From positions 62,001-126,000 of the forward strand of contig WHUZ01000081.1 of the NCBI GenBank assembly GCA_015179045.1: a stretch of DNA of 64,000 bases. Direction: 5' to 3'. Positions 1 to 11,508 of the stretch are shown piece after piece (within the stretch, counting starts at the first letter, position 1; every line of letters starts with the position of its first letter). This DNA is from Kalaharituber pfeilii (Eukaryota > Ascomycota > Pezizomycetes > Pezizales > Pezizaceae). The notes below the pieces were generated by a model, which searched no databases, was not told where the DNA came from, and saw nothing but the letters and a program-made list of their open reading frames with translations. The position numbers and the translations under genes were made by a program.

Positions 1-229
1 ACAATTTTATTGGGCGTGGGTCGTGGAGGAGAGACAGGATGGGGCGCTACAATAAAATACTTGGTCACGTCGTATGTGCACCGAGATCTCGATTTCCGCT
101 TGGGCCCGATCCTGTGCGTTGAATCTAATATGTATGGACTGGGGGCACAAGCTTAGTAGTAATGTAGGCTTGGCTACGAATGAATTATGGAGCAGCGTCG
201 CACTGGAGAGGGCAAAGAGAAAAGGGAAG

Positions 230-385
230 TACAGGTGAAGGTGGCTATATTGAAGGCCAAGAATCAAACTGGTTTTCTTCACGATAGCTAATTTTCACTA
301 TAGCATGGGCACTTTCCTCATCTATGTACGAAGAATCTCTTCACCATAGCCTACAAAGAAGTTCATTATAGCCAGGCTCGCCTAG
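230..385. mobile_element. Small inverted-repeat element, copy A
   Basis: The left end reads TACAGGTGAAGGTGGCTATA and the right end GTTCATTATAGCCAGGCTCG. These are imperfect inverted repeats sharing the core GGCTATA.TGAA. The interior carries TTCACTATAGC at 294-304 and CTTCACCATAGCC near 340. The left arm continues with AGGCCAAGAATC, which is also found just inside the left arm of the 20-kb copy. The right-end block at 355-376 is nearly repeated at 2211-2236. No coding capacity is visible. It fits a MITE-like non-autonomous DNA element; target-site duplications were not identified. Confidence 0.5.
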
Positions 386-2047
386 AGTGCCGACTGGGTG
401 GAGTTACAAGGTGCGTCGCGGGGGACTTGAGGGTGGGTTGTGCTAGGTGATCATTGCATACACGGTGTGTCTACGAAAAGTCTCAGGACGAAAAAGTTGC
501 AACTACCCAATTAGGATAGCCTACTGTAACGCTTCAAGAGCTTGGCCGACCCCGAACAAGGACGAACTCACATACACTTCTAAGTCTTATCCTATCCACA
601 TATCGATTCAGAGTTGCTCCAGCATACCTTCCCAATGGTTTAGAACTCGGTCAGGATCAATTTCAAGCCCATAGCGGCCTGAGCTATCCACTCCACACAA
701 CTCTGATCAGCGTTCCAGGGGCGGGAGAACGGGCACACCGATAGAGAATACTTAACACGGCAAGTATTAGCACAACTGGTCCGGGAGTGGACACTTACGT
801 AAGTTAATATCGATATCTGCTAGGCTGACTGTCATCGTTTAACCTACTAAGTTTTTATAATAGCTTCCAATGCCGAATATTTCATGATAAATATTGTGTC
901 AGATTGATGGACTTCATCAGCACTATACCCTTCACGTATTCATGGAATCTCTCCTTCTCCCTTCCACCCTTCATCTTCCAATTCCAATTCCCTAACACCG
1001 ATAGAGCCCCCCACACATTCCTCGATCCAGAATCTGAGGCTGCGATGACAGGCATGCTGCTTACCCTGATGGTTCTGATGTGGCGATGATTTGCGTTCAA
1101 TGCGTGAAACTGGCGGCCTGTCAATGGATAGAGTTCTCGATTGTCTCGAAATTCAGACAAGCAAACGGGGTGAAAGACAAGAAAAACAAATTAGAAATCA
1201 ATATGAGATGCAACAGGCCTTTTTTTTGCGGAGTGCAGTTGGCTAGCCCACAGTGGGTAGCCCGTTTGTGGTCAGTATTCAATACTTGATGTGCTGGCAG
1301 TTGTTCAAAGCGAGGAAATGCATTAGGATTGGGATACTTACATACCATCTCTGCTGCACGCACGTTTACTGCATGATGCGGAGTCACTATATTGGATATA
1401 CTTAATGCGACCGGATCCGGGGCAACACTCTTTCTGCTTGCTGCTACTCTGCTCCGTCACTCCATTACTCGACCGCAAATGTATCGTGAGCGGCTGCGCA
1501 TTCACCCGTTTGATGCCCCAAATCCACATTCAATAAGCAGATCGAGCTTACTCTCATCCCCATCCAGCCCAATTTCCATTCTTTACCCATGAAGTCACAC
1601 CTCGCCTCCAGTCTCATCCCTTTAACGGCACGATTATATAGGAATGGCTGCGGATCGAATAAACAGCCCCGTCCTTTTACATTTATAACCCGGACCGCAA
1701 ATTACTTATCAGTCTCGATCTCAATGGATGCTATGTCAAAAGATGTCTAATCGCCCTGTCCTCGCACTTATATCCCCTTCCCCCCGTACCTCTCAAAGAA
1801 TAGGTTGCTTGATTTGGTATATCACCACCACTGTCCATGCAATGCTGGCGACAGCTCCTCCGAGCCATAGGCCAGAAAAGGCGTTGGTGGGCGCGACCTG
1901 GAGGGGACATACTGACGGCACGGCACGAGAGTGCAGGTTGTCCAGTTGGCAAATGTGAGGCTGGCGTCTCCGAAGACTTGTTTTCTTTTTTCTCTTTGTA
2001 ATGGTCCTGGGAAGAATTTCGTACATGAAATTATGGTAATGGCATGG

Positions 2048-2132
2048 TAGTCTGGTTAATTAGCGTGGGGGTTTCCTGGTTCGATACTGGGGGTTTCCCA
2101 CACTCTTAAGCTTGCCTCTTGCTAACCAGACT
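2048..2132. repeat. 10-bp perfect inverted-repeat pair (AGTCTGGTTA / TAACCAGACT)
   Basis: AGTCTGGTTA at 2049-2058 and its exact reverse complement at 2123-2132 enclose 64 bp of non-coding sequence. The same decamer family (AACCAGACTA) recurs elsewhere in the gene-poor parts of the window. It may be a very short inverted-repeat element or a decayed transposon end. No target duplication is evident. Confidence 0.4.
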
Positions 2133-2136
2133 GCAC

Positions 2137-2236
2137 GCGAACCTGGCTATAATGAACCTCTTCGTAGTAAAAGCCTAGCTATAGTGAAGGGACGGGCGAG
2201 ATTCTTTGTAAAGAAGTTCATTATGCCGAGGTTCGC
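2137..2236. mobile_element. Small inverted-repeat element, copy B (MITE-like)
   Basis: The left arm (2137-2162) and the right arm (2211-2236) are inverted repeats matching at 22 of 26 positions. They start with GCGAACCT and contain the ATAATGAAC core. The interior carries GCTATAGTGAA (2178-2188), the reverse complement of the motif found in the other copies. The element is about 100 bp, non-coding, and shares its right arm with copy A. Confidence 0.55.
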
Positions 2237-2428
2237 CTGTACTCTACATACATGTAGGTGAAGGAAATGTCCACGTTATATGTGGAGGGCATCCCAGTCG
2301 GGAGGCAGTCACTGCTTGTCCATGTCTACCGTTGAATCGCCACAAAAAATCACATCCCTGTCAATCACGTGCCCCCTTCGCACTAACTATACACCAGACC
2401 TCCGAACGAAGCATGTTAACAATATAGC

Positions 2429-2569
2429 ATGGTGGGTATGTACTCGCATTCATGTCATGAAGTATAGCAAGCGTGGTAGCAAGTATGTATTCGCATTCAT
2501 GTCATGAAGAATAGCAAGTGTGGTAGCAAGTATGTATTCGCATTCATGTCATGAAGAATAGCAAGTGTG
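2429..2569. repeat. Tandem repeat, period 47 bp, three copies
   Basis: Three consecutive units of 47 bp contain TATGTATTCGCATTCATGTC and ATGAAGAATAGCAAGTGTG. Units two (2476-2522) and three (2523-2569) are essentially identical; the first (from about 2429) differs at a few positions such as ACTCGC for ATTCGC and GTATAG for GAATAG. It is intergenic, upstream of the 3' end of MTG1, and non-coding. Confidence 0.85.
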
Positions 2570-2895
2570 GTGGTAGTATAGTAGTATGATAAGTATGCGT
2601 AGCATGGTGAGTATTTGAGAGGATTGAGCTGGGGAGTGGAGGGGGGAGCAGTGGGGGGAGCAGTGGAGAGCGAGGGGGAGCTGGGGGAGGGGGTTCGGAT
2701 ATGGCAAGGAGCAATGTTATCCCAGCTCTGGATCCTCGTACTTGGGGATATTAGTGTTTTGCGCTCGGCGGACATCCTGCGAAACTGACTTCCTTCTCAC
2801 TTAAGTACTAGTACTTATATTGAAAAGAAATTGTACAATAATATTTTTAAATGTCACTTAGTCTATTGCCTGGTATTTAGAAATCCAATCTTCCT

Positions 2896-4112
2896 TCACG
2901 CGTCCGCTGCCGCTGCTGCGGCTCGTTTGACTTTCTTCGCTTCTAGTCTCTCCCTCTTTGCCTCTCTCCGTAGCATACTACTGCTCTTCCCCGCCGCTTC
3001 CTCCTCTTCAATCCACTGCTGATACGCCCCTTCATCCACATCGTCCAGCATGAACTTTCCAAGCAAGCCATTCCTCCACCGCCCTATAACCCATAACGCT
3101 GTACCCTCCAGTTCTGGCTCTCCCCCCTTCATCAAGCGACCCGTCTTGTTGGCAACCGCAGTCAGGAAGTCCAGTATATTATTAGTCGGCTCGTGGTACT
3201 TGGAGTAGACACCGGGATCGTGAAGGTTCAGTCGGAAGAGCAGATACTCGGCAAGCAAAACAGGAGGAATAACGGTGTCCTTCACACAGCCGACCAATGC
3301 AAGTTTCAACATGGTTTCCGGATTTGGAATGTACGGCACAAATACACCTGCGCATTTTTACTGCAATTAACACCTGCTGAGAAAGGCTGAGGACATAATT
3401 GCTTACCTGGAGAGTCTATCAGATAGATCAACGGATCTTCGCTAATTTTTACTGACGTTGCAATTTTTCTCGTGATTCCAGGCTGAGCACCAGTCATGGC
3501 TGCTTTCCGTTTCCCCACACCTACCCGGCGCAATGCATTAAGTAGCGATGATTTCCCTACGTTGGGCATCCCCACAACAAGCATCCGAGCGCCTGTGAGT
3601 TTATCCACTAATCTGGCAGTTTCTAGCACAAACTTAGTAAATATCTTGCTAATGGAAGTCAAAGTATTGTTACCTCTAGCATATTTTATGATTTCTGTAA
3701 CATCTCTGTCATTTCTCACATCCGAAAACATCACCGTATTAGGAGAATGCCATTTTTGAATGATCGATTTCTTCTACAATTCTCTCATATTTTCCGTCAG
3801 CATTCCTAAAAACGCACTCTACCAACTCAAGTCCCGGGGGGTAAAGTACAGACCAACCGTCTTGTCAAGGGCGCCTTCTGCCAAATCCTTTTTCGTATAT
3901 ACCATCAGCCTCTCCTTCCCTGAGAGTGCCTTCTCGAACATCGGATTTCGTGATGATAGAGGGACACGATGGTCCCTACATTCAATGATAAGCTCAACCG
4001 AGGAGATCATTTGACTCATTTTTGTCAGACCAGCACGGTGATGTCCTAGAAAGTATGATCGGGCTATCGAATCGAGTTTTGGAAAAGTTGCCGCGGGAGT
4101 AAAGGTCCCCAT
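2896..4112 (-). CDS. MTG1: Mitochondrial ribosome-assembly GTPase MTG1
   Basis: YlqF/RbgA-family GTPase that acts in the mitochondrial matrix, where the family assists late assembly of the large ribosomal subunit. The proposed model has three exons (3858-4112, 3407-3773, 2896-3347), 357 aa, closing in frame. It shows the circularly permuted order of the family: the N-terminal SYFLGHHRAGL block and IIECRDHRVPLSSRNP, then G4 (YTKKD), then G1 (GMPNVGKSS), then G3 (LIDSPG) at the exon 2 end, and a basic helical C-terminus. Exons 2 and 3 join with a clear GTAAGC donor. The first intron is less certain: its only in-phase donor is GTTGGT, while a better-looking GTAGAG lies out of phase. Convergence with the family length supports the model. 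Confidence 0.9.
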
Positions 4113-4719
4113 AGTTTGACTGGTATTTGCCCGGTACCGTAGGGCAGAGGAAACTTGAACTAAATACTGATTTCGCTTTAGAGAGGGGTATTCTTGAAGA
4201 CAAAGAACATGGCACTGGGTTGGGATGTCCCCATTTCAAGGTTCAGGTATCGATATAGAAAGAAAACTTCAAAGAAACTATGAACCTCAATCCAATGTTT
4301 TAATTTCAGGGTATAAAAATGTACATGAACAGCTACATAATATGTACACAGGCTGCTTCTAATACTCGAAAACGGAGTTGAAGTTCGTGGAGGTTGGTTA
4401 TCTCATATAAATGGGGAATGGTATCAAGGACGTGCTTGTATGATCGAGAATACTTACAATAAGTGACAAGAGGGAGCCTGAAAGCAAATTTCGCGAGGCA
4501 GGATTTGTTGCAGTAGTTTCCACCTGCATTTTTAAGTACAAGAGGTTCCTAGCCTCACGTGATATCTCCCGTGATCCTCGTTGCATAATCTTCAACATGA
4601 GCACTCCCGTGCAAGCGCTAAACACTTGGCAGGACCGACAAGGGCCCAGTCTCCAGCCGATAAGGGCCCTATCGCGGGGCCTGCAACACATCCATGACTT
4701 CATTGAAATCGCAATTCTG

Positions 4720-5963
4720 ATGGCGGCAGCAGCAACAGCATATCGACCAGCGCGGCGGATTGCAGCAGCCTTCAGTAGGCTCCCACTATCATCAAAGCCG
4801 TTCTCCACGGCTTTGCACCCATTTAGGCATACAAGTAATTGTAGCCCAATTAGCCCTGTGCACCTCCCACGCACTCCCCCAACCTCAACCCCAAGAATAC
4901 CGTCTCTCTACAAAAGGACGTCCGCAACCGCAATCGTCCCACCACAACCACAATCATCCTCGCCCCCACTTCGCGATGCCTATCAGCCACCTACAACGGG
5001 CATCCTTTCACATTTCCCTCCATCCTGGGTCCCATACGGTGAACTCATCCGGCTGGACAAGCCTGCCGGGACCATATATCTCTTTCTCCCATGCCTCTGG
5101 TCCACACTTCTCGCTTCCACGCTCACCCCCGAGCCGACATATCTCCCGCAATGCTAGGCACCACAGCGCTCTTTGCGACCGGGGCGGTGATTATGCGAGG
5201 GGCAGGATGCACGATCAATGACTTCCTCGACCGCGAGTTTGACCCGCTGGTCAGGCGGACCAAGTTCCGCCCCATTGCACGAGGCGCAATTACTCCGGTC
5301 CAGGCGGTCAAGTTCCTGAGCGTCCAGCTGCTTGCTGGAGCAGGCGTACTGTTCTCACTCCCGGTTGAATGTATATACTGGGGCATTCCCTCGCTTCTTT
5401 TGGTCTCAACCTACCCTCTCGCAAAGCGCGTCACGCATTACCCTCATTTCGTCCTTGGCCTCGCTTTCTCATGGGGTGCGCTTCTTGGGTTCCCAGCCAT
5501 GGGGCTATCACTCTCCGACCCAACAATCCTCGCCACTGCGGGATGCCTCTACGCCAGCAACGTTGCGTGGACAGCTCTATACGACACCATCTATGCCCAT
5601 CAGGACGTTGCTGACGACGTCAAGGCCGGCGTGAAATCAATTGCTGTCAAGCACGAGCACGATACGAAGAAGATCATGACTGGGCTCGGTGCTGTTCAAC
5701 TTTGCTTCCTCAGCGCAGCTGGAGTTTTGGCAGGTTGCGGGCCAGTGTTTTTTGTAGGTAGCTGCGGAGGTGCGGCGGTGGGGCTGGGGTGGATGATATA
5801 CCGAGCGCGGCTCAAAGTTGTGAGCGACTGCTGGTATTGGTTCAAGTGGTGCGCAGTGGTTGTCGGGGGTGTGGCGATAGGCGGCGGCATGATGGGAGAA
5901 TATTTGGCGCAAAGATTTGGTTTATATGAGAAGAATAAGCAGAAAAAGGCGATCGAAGCTTGA
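4720..5963 (+). CDS. COQ2: 4-hydroxybenzoate polyprenyltransferase COQ2, with an apparent frameshift
   Basis: UbiA-family prenyltransferase that attaches the polyprenyl tail to 4-hydroxybenzoate in ubiquinone synthesis at the inner mitochondrial membrane. The ATG at 4720 is preferred over 4597 because it begins an Arg/Ala/Ser-rich presequence (MAAAATAYRPARRIAAAF). The first aspartate motif lies in GCTINDFLDREFD and the second in YAHQDVADDVKAG, separated by hydrophobic segments; LDKPAGT precedes them. Reading frame changes near 5150: one frame ends TYLPQC-stop at 5157 and the other resumes LGTTALFATGAVIMRGAG. No GT-AG intron fits between them; one extra A (CAAATG instead of CAATG) would join both parts. 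This is either a sequencing indel or a disrupted gene. Confidence 0.88.
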
Positions 5964-6403
5964 GAGAAAAAAAAAAGCAGCATGGAACTTTATGATGGAA
6001 CTTTGAGCATTTATGGCGCAGGACAAAAAATGTTTACCCATTTAAATTTTTCCTTTTTCATATACCCAGTCCCAGGTAATCACATAGGCTATTACAATTC
6101 CCCCTCATAAAAACCCTCGGCCGACAAATCATGTATATAGGAACCTACATGCTTTCTGTGCTTTCTCATGCTACGTTGAACATTCTGCAGAACAGTGTCA
6201 GGTGCCTTGAAAGCGGGATTGCTTGGAGACATTTTTGCGGAACCACTAGTATTCTGGTTACTATAGTCGATGCACCCAATTCATTGCTTCATTTTTCCGC
6301 GTCTGCATATCAGGTTCAAAAAAATACAATCACCTCCCTGCTTTCCATCACCCAGCCTCGAGCTTCCCCAAGCATCTTAGCTACCTACCTACTCCCCCAC
6401 TCT
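5964..6403. other. Convergent intergenic region COQ2 / TMA20
   Basis: About 440 bp between the stop codons of COQ2 (+) and TMA20 (-). It holds AT-rich 3' flanking sequence with A-runs just after the COQ2 stop. No further gene or RNA is recognisable. Confidence 0.6.
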
Positions 6404-7365
6404 CTAATCCGCATGCATCCCCCACAGCCCATCCCCCAAATAATGCACCGTCTCCACTCCAACCCCTTTATTCACCTTTTTTATATCCTCCGAACTCAAC
6501 TTTGTCTTTCCAACCATACATGCATGCTCCTTTCCCTCCGCCGCGATCACCACAACCTTTCCCACAGGAACGGCCTCCTCAGGGGGAGGGAGCTTTGCGC
6601 CGGGGGAGGTTAAGCCGGGACACATGAGCTGGGCGCCGTCGAGGATGAACCGGATGGCGCCTCGGTCGACTTGAAGAGTTGGAAAGCATTGGGGGACTGT
6701 TGAGGGTGTAGTAGCGAGGGGACGTGGGAGGGGGAAGTTAGCTTGCCTAGATATTGTAAGAGGGAGAGTGTGGATTCTGTGAGGGATTCTGTGAGGAGGG
6801 GTGGGGACAAGGTGTGGGAAAGGGAATCACATTTATGCACCAGCTTCAAGTGGGGATATATCGTATCATCCGAAGTCTGAAAAAACAACACCTCATTCCC
6901 AACAGCATAGAGCGACGTCTTATCCTGCCTGTTACCCTCCTCCGCAACTCTTCATTAGCCCAAAATCCGTTTCCATTCCACCCAATCCACCGCCCTCACC
7001 CAAAACCCACAAAAAAAGGTAATCCGCCTACGCCTTGATCAACCCCAAATCACTCTTCTTCGGAAACACCTCATCGATGTGCGGCTCTAGCAGCGGGAAG
7101 TGTTCGACGAGTTTTGCGCGCAAGTTTCGCTGGACAGAGGACTTGACTTTGGTTTTCGAGGAGGCGGTGACACTGGGCGTTGTAGCCAGGGGAGGAGGGG
7201 CCGCGAGTTAGCAATTGTGCTTCATATATGGAGAATAGGTGGGGGAGATGGTGACTTGTGACGGAAAGAGCAAGGCGGTGCAGCTAGGGATGGAGCGGGG
7301 CAGTGAAGCGAGGGCCAAGGGTAGAGCAAGCCGTATCTCAGCTGCACTCACCCTTTCTTGAACAT
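6404..7365 (-). CDS. TMA20: Translation machinery-associated protein Tma20 / MCT-1
   Basis: PUA-domain protein that binds 40S subunits and works with Tma22/DENR in ribosome recycling and reinitiation. Four exons (7352-7365, 7032-7172, 6831-6928, 6404-6696) give 181 aa, the same length I know for human MCTS1. Exon 1 is only 14 nt (MFKK plus two bases) with a GTGAGT donor; the intron that follows has GCTAAC before its acceptor. The pre-PUA part includes [20 protein letters not shown] and VLFFQ; the PUA domain includes [19 protein letters not shown], then [29 protein letters not shown]. Every junction keeps frame and restores conserved sequence, so the model is solid. It is divergent from the zinc-finger gene at 7673. 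Confidence 0.95.
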
Positions 7366-7672
7366 GTTTGCGGGTGGCAGCTGCTTCTTTCCGAGTCGTG
7401 GGGAATATGGCGGAGGCTTCAGGCACAGCTGCGTCAGTCAAGGGTAAACACACGTGCACACCCCACCCTACGCCGGCGGCTCCCTCCCGCGTCCAAAAGC
7501 TTATCTGAAGGCCTTGGCGCGCTACTAGTATGCATGCTTAGCGCATCCCAGCAAGCTGCATACATTGAAGGTATGCATGCTCCGGACCGATTTACGCTCC
7601 CATTCTCCACCCACCCATCCTCCTCACCGCCCGCACCTCACCACAGCAACACCCAACACCAACACATCCGCC
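7366..7672. promoter_or_regulatory. Divergent promoter region TMA20 / zinc-finger gene
   Basis: A 307-bp gap separates the start codons of TMA20 (-) and the U1-type zinc-finger gene (+), so it must contain both core promoters. The side next to 7673 is pyrimidine/CA-rich, as is common for fungal 5' UTRs. I saw no specific operator that I could name. Confidence 0.5.
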
Positions 7673-8605
7673 ATGGCCGAATACTGGAAATCCACGCCCA
7701 AATACTGGTGCAAGCACTGCAAAACCTTCGTTGTTGACACCAAGCTCGAGCGCACGAAGCACGAAGCCACCGGCAGGCACAAGGGGGCGCTTGAACGCTT
7801 CATTCGTGACCTGCACCGCAACAACGAGAAGGAAGCGCGCGCAAAAGAGGCTGCGAAGCGCGAAGTTTCCCGGCTCGAGGCCATTGCCTCTGATAAATCG
7901 CCAGCCCCCTCGGCTGCCACATCCTTGTCATCATCAACAACAACAAAATGGGCCACAACTACAGCCCGCACCCTGACAGAGTCGGAGAAAAAAGCTCAAC
8001 TGAAGCAGCTCGAGTCCCTCGGCGTCGCGCTCCCTGACGAGTATCGGAAGGACGTTGCACTGCCAGGGGACTGGAAGCCCGTTGAGCCAGCTCCTACGAC
8101 CACTACAATCAAAACACCCTCCCCTTTGGTATCAAAGGAGAGGCTAGAGGAGGAAGAGAATAAGGAGAAGCTAAAGAAGGAGCTACTAAAGCAACGGGCG
8201 AAGGAGGAAAAGGAAAGGAAGTGGGCAGAGATGGATCAGGACGAAAGGGCGCTGAGGGGCTTCAAGATCCAGACGATGGAGTACCCGGGGGAGCGGGCGG
8301 AGGCGGACGAAGCGGATTTTGGTGCGTTTTCATTTGGAAAGTCCGCGAAGAGGGAAATGAGAAAGGAAGAGGGGGAAGAAGCAAAAATGAAGCAACAGGA
8401 GGGAGTCGAGGGACCAGCTGCGGGGTTGGGATTGGGGCTCCTGGATAATGGCGGAGGCTTGCCAGTGAAAAGGGAACACACCAGTGACGACGAAGAGCGG
8501 TTGAATGTGGTGATTAAGCAGGAGGAGGGTGCGGAGGTCAAGGCGAAGCTGGGCGACGGCGTGGTCTTCAAGAAGCGGAAGATATCAAGCCTGCGCAAGA
8601 AATAG
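7673..8605 (+). CDS. U1-type (matrin) zinc-finger protein, WBP4/FBP21-like
   Basis: Single-exon gene, 310 aa from the ATG at 7673 (MAEYWKSTPKYWC). An upstream in-frame ATG at 7565 is less likely, since the sequence between is low-complexity Pro/His/Thr. Residues about 5-45 form a C2H2 U1-type finger: WCKHCKTFV, then H and H in KHEATGRHK. This is the arrangement of WBP4/FBP21 spliceosomal proteins, which bind the B-complex. The finger is followed by a charged helix (NNEKEARAKEAAKREVSRLEA), a Ser/Thr linker, a Lys/Glu-rich coiled coil at about 165-200, and a basic C-terminus FKKRKISSLRKK. WW domains of the animal protein are not seen. The splicing role is inferred from the finger and N-terminus only. 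Confidence 0.8.
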   Translation: MAEYWKSTPKYWCKHCKTFVVDTKLERTKHEATGRHKGALERFIRDLHRNNEKEARAKEAAKREVSRLEAIASDKSPAPSAATSLSSSTTTKWATTTARTLTESEKKAQLKQLESLGVALPDEYRKDVALPGDWKPVEPAPTTTTIKTPSPLVSKERLEEEENKEKLKKELLKQRAKEEKERKWAEMDQDERALRGFKIQTMEYPGERAEADEADFGAFSFGKSAKREMRKEEGEEAKMKQQEGVEGPAAGLGLGLLDNGGGLPVKREHTSDDEERLNVVIKQEEGAEVKAKLGDGVVFKKRKISSLRKK

Positions 8606-10473
8606 CCTATCATACTACATCTCCTCTCCCTTCGCCTTCCTGCCAGGGAATTCCGGGTACGGCATGCGCATGGTGGTACATCACAAGCGAGGACGGTGCG
8701 TATACAAAACTTAAAAGGGGGGCGTATTATTTCCAAAACCCCTCATGGGCGAGCACACCGCACCATTCCGTCTCCCTCTCCCTCTCTCTCTCTCGACTCC
8801 AGGGCATGCGCCTGCCACCTCACTGTACAGTACGGAACGTCTACATAGACTATCTACCATATTGAGCTTCCCGCTCCGCCACCAACATATATATCTACAC
8901 ATATCAGGCGTTTTTTTTTTTTTTTTTTTTACTGGGGTTTTGTTTCCTTTTCTCTTTTTTCCTTTTTGGTTTTTGTTTTTCCTCGGAACCATATGCATAG
9001 GTGTCGGCAAAAAAAAAAGAAAAATTAGATTTCTGGCTGTAGATTTGAATTCAGATGAGTTCATCTCTGCGCTGCGATTGCTCCAGCATCCAGCATATGC
9101 ACACCTTATCGCAATATCGCATATGCCGACCCCTTGTTTGCGCTAGCGAAGGGGGATGTAAGGAAGTATGATACTTCCGGGTCCCCAATTACTTAGTCCA
9201 TATTAGGTTTTGAGGCGGAAAACGCCATGGTACGGTGTGCCGGTTGGGGTATCCTGACATCGACATCAGTCCATCGATCGAGACCTACGTTGTACTCGAG
9301 TACGAGTGCTCAACCAGGTCTCGTGACCAGTCTTACATATTCTCAACTTTGTATTAACGTTACGTTGATCTACAAGAACTAAACTGAACTAGAGTGCTGT
9401 ACTTTAAGGACGGACATATATCTGATTAGTTTGCAACAGCGCCGTTGGTCAAACATGATTTCGGTCATTAATCATGGTCTTCTGACCTCTAATCCACCTT
9501 ATAGATACAAGTAAAAGTATACACTGCAAGGTTCCATATATTACCTACCTTAGAGCCATCCATAAACGGTGAAAGGGGCCTCAAGTTCTACAAAGCCAGT
9601 CTTGAATATAAAGGGCCATTTATGCCCTGCTTTTCCTCTTTTCGGAATAGAATATAACTGAGTATTGAACAATTCATACAATACTACCACACATCTTCAT
9701 CGCTATAGCTACAAGAAATAAAAAATAAAACATAAAAAGGAAATAAATTCATAATACAATTCAGGGGGCGGGGTTAATATATATATATAAAAAAAAAAAA
9801 AAAAAAAAAAAAGGCAATACATTCAATACAAGGCACCGGAACAAGAAAACATGAAGGGACAATCAAAATGATGAAGGGAAAAGCAATTGCAAAAATAAAT
9901 AAATGAAACAAAATAAAATGAAATGAAACCGATAAGTTGAGAACCGGAAAACCGAACAAAAAACGAAATTTCGAAGTGTCGACGTTTTCTTGTGCAGGGG
10001 GAGGGTCGTGAGCAAGATTGAAAACAAAAAGATGAAATAATATTAAAGTTGTGGTACGGGAGGTGGGCTTGATGGGACCAGAGAATTGATTAGTCTGCAT
10101 GAGTTTGATAAGGTAAGAATACCGAGGGGGATAATAGGTAAGCTGGTGGAGTAATAGGTAACCTTTCGGCTTCCTTACAGATCCGCTTCCCTCCAGTAAC
10201 CAAACCAAGCTCCATCTTAGGACCGTTAGCCATGAAGTCGCGCAGTAAAGTGATCAAGCATGCGAGACAAATTCTCAACTGGCTACCATATTCTTCGACC
10301 ACTTGGAACAGATATCATCGTTTGCTCATAGCCTTCTTTCATCATATCTCACATCATAACTTCCCCTCCGCCATATACCCTGCAGCTTCCTCATCTCTCC
10401 CAACAACAGCGACCGAACCTCACACAAGCACCAACCCCATTCAAGCGGGCCGTAGCGTACGCCATGAAAGACC
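8606..10473. other. Intergenic, low complexity
   Basis: About 1.9 kb between the convergent zinc-finger and SF3B6 stop codons. It holds a CT-rich stretch at 8765-8795, a T-run at about 8911-8931, an A-run at about 9789-9811 and A-rich sequence to 10050. The open frames here are low-complexity and show no family signature. No gene or RNA is recognised. Confidence 0.5.
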
Positions 10474-11508
10474 TCAATCAATTCCGTGCTGCTTTTTGAG
10501 CTTTTCTAAATTCTCTTGTCGGGCGGCTAGGTCTTGCTCTTGTCGCACCATTTTCTCTGGCTGGTGATAGAGGACTGTTTCCGTATTGGGCACACACATT
10601 AGCCGTTTCAAGTCTCACACAGGGTATCTGTATCCTGTCCGTGCCCTATTTCTCCACACTTCACCAAATGCCAACTTCAATCTCCACTCCCCATCTTTCC
10701 TTCCTGCTTCCATCTTGTCTCAAGGTAAGCCTCTTTACTCGCTACTCACCTACAAGATACCGATTCTGGAAATTGAACCCATTTAATTTATCACATGCAG
10801 TCTTCGCGTCCATAACATCTTCGTAAACAACGAATGCAGTGCCCTTGGTATTGTTGGCAATCCCTTGGCGGATTTGTCTATGAACCCCTAGTCAACACTT
10901 GTTTCTAGTACTTCCTCAATTGTTTCCCCTTGTAATCCATTCCGTGATATCCATCAACCCCACAAATGCACATCCGCACACACCAACTCCATGACCCAAG
11001 GATCTGCGCGCAAACGACTCTTGGTCTCCAAGGAGTCCTAGCAGCAAGGGACATGGGTGCATGTATGCTTGTGCGTGTACAAGTAGGTTGGTATGGGTTA
11101 ACTCCTCGCTCCATCTCATCCCGGGATGATGAAGTAGAGGTTGAATAAGAAAGGAACGGGTAACGAGTTTGGATGAGGGATGGTTTACCGAATGGGCCCA
11201 AATTTCCCGAACAAATCAAAAAGCTCCTCTGAGGTGACGTTGTAGCTGTTCACACAGACAGACAAGCATTAGCATTACTCAACCACAAATCAAACAAAAC
11301 GGAAATACAAATAACAGTAATAGACAAGCATCTAGGTATGTCTGACTCGAATAGTCTTTGGGGTTGGGGCTGGCGGTTAGAGGATCGCAAGTCCCCTTCG
11401 TCGGGAGTAGGCAAGAGGGCTTGCGTGATTTGAGGACGAGCAATACCTCAGGTTCTTCACAAACAAAGCTCGCTGGACTTCCGGGGCAAGCTTGTTGCCA
11501 CGGTTCAT
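10474..11508 (-). CDS. SF3B6: Splicing factor 3B subunit 6 (SF3b14/p14)
   Basis: RRM protein of the U2 snRNP SF3b complex that sits near the branch-point adenosine and binds SF3B1. Four exons (11447-11508, 11189-11245, 10750-10877, 10474-10574) total 348 nt and give 115 aa, close to the roughly 125 aa of the family. The protein starts [23 protein letters not shown]2 is LFVKNL and RNP1 is GTAFVVYE, followed by [15 protein letters not shown] and [14 protein letters not shown], both highly typical of p14. The C-terminal helix ends KLKKQHGID. No open frame in the window exceeds one exon, so the gene is easy to miss. All three introns are GT-AG and phase-consistent. Confidence 0.93.

Larger units (their letters stand above)
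1..2895. other. Gene-poor left flank
   Basis: I recognise no protein in any frame here; the open frames are short and have no family signature or plausible splice structure. What it does hold is repeat material: two small inverted-repeat elements, a 10-bp inverted-repeat pair and a 47-bp tandem repeat, listed separately, plus a G-rich stretch with repeated GGGGGGAGCAGTGG at about 2638-2670. The window may begin inside a repeat-rich island. Confidence 0.6.

Noticed and set aside
2085..2101. tRNA/SINE B-box-like GGTTCGATACTGG
   Set aside because: The flanking bases do not form a T-stem and no A-box or acceptor stem fits around it.
4597..4719. Upstream ATG of COQ2
   Set aside because: The 41 extra residues do not look like a presequence, whereas the ATG at 4720 does.
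5100..5157. GC-AG or GT-AG intron to explain the COQ2 frame change
   Set aside because: GC donors at 5121 and 5133 give the wrong phase and very short introns; a GT at 5099 would remove conserved sequence and does not restore it.
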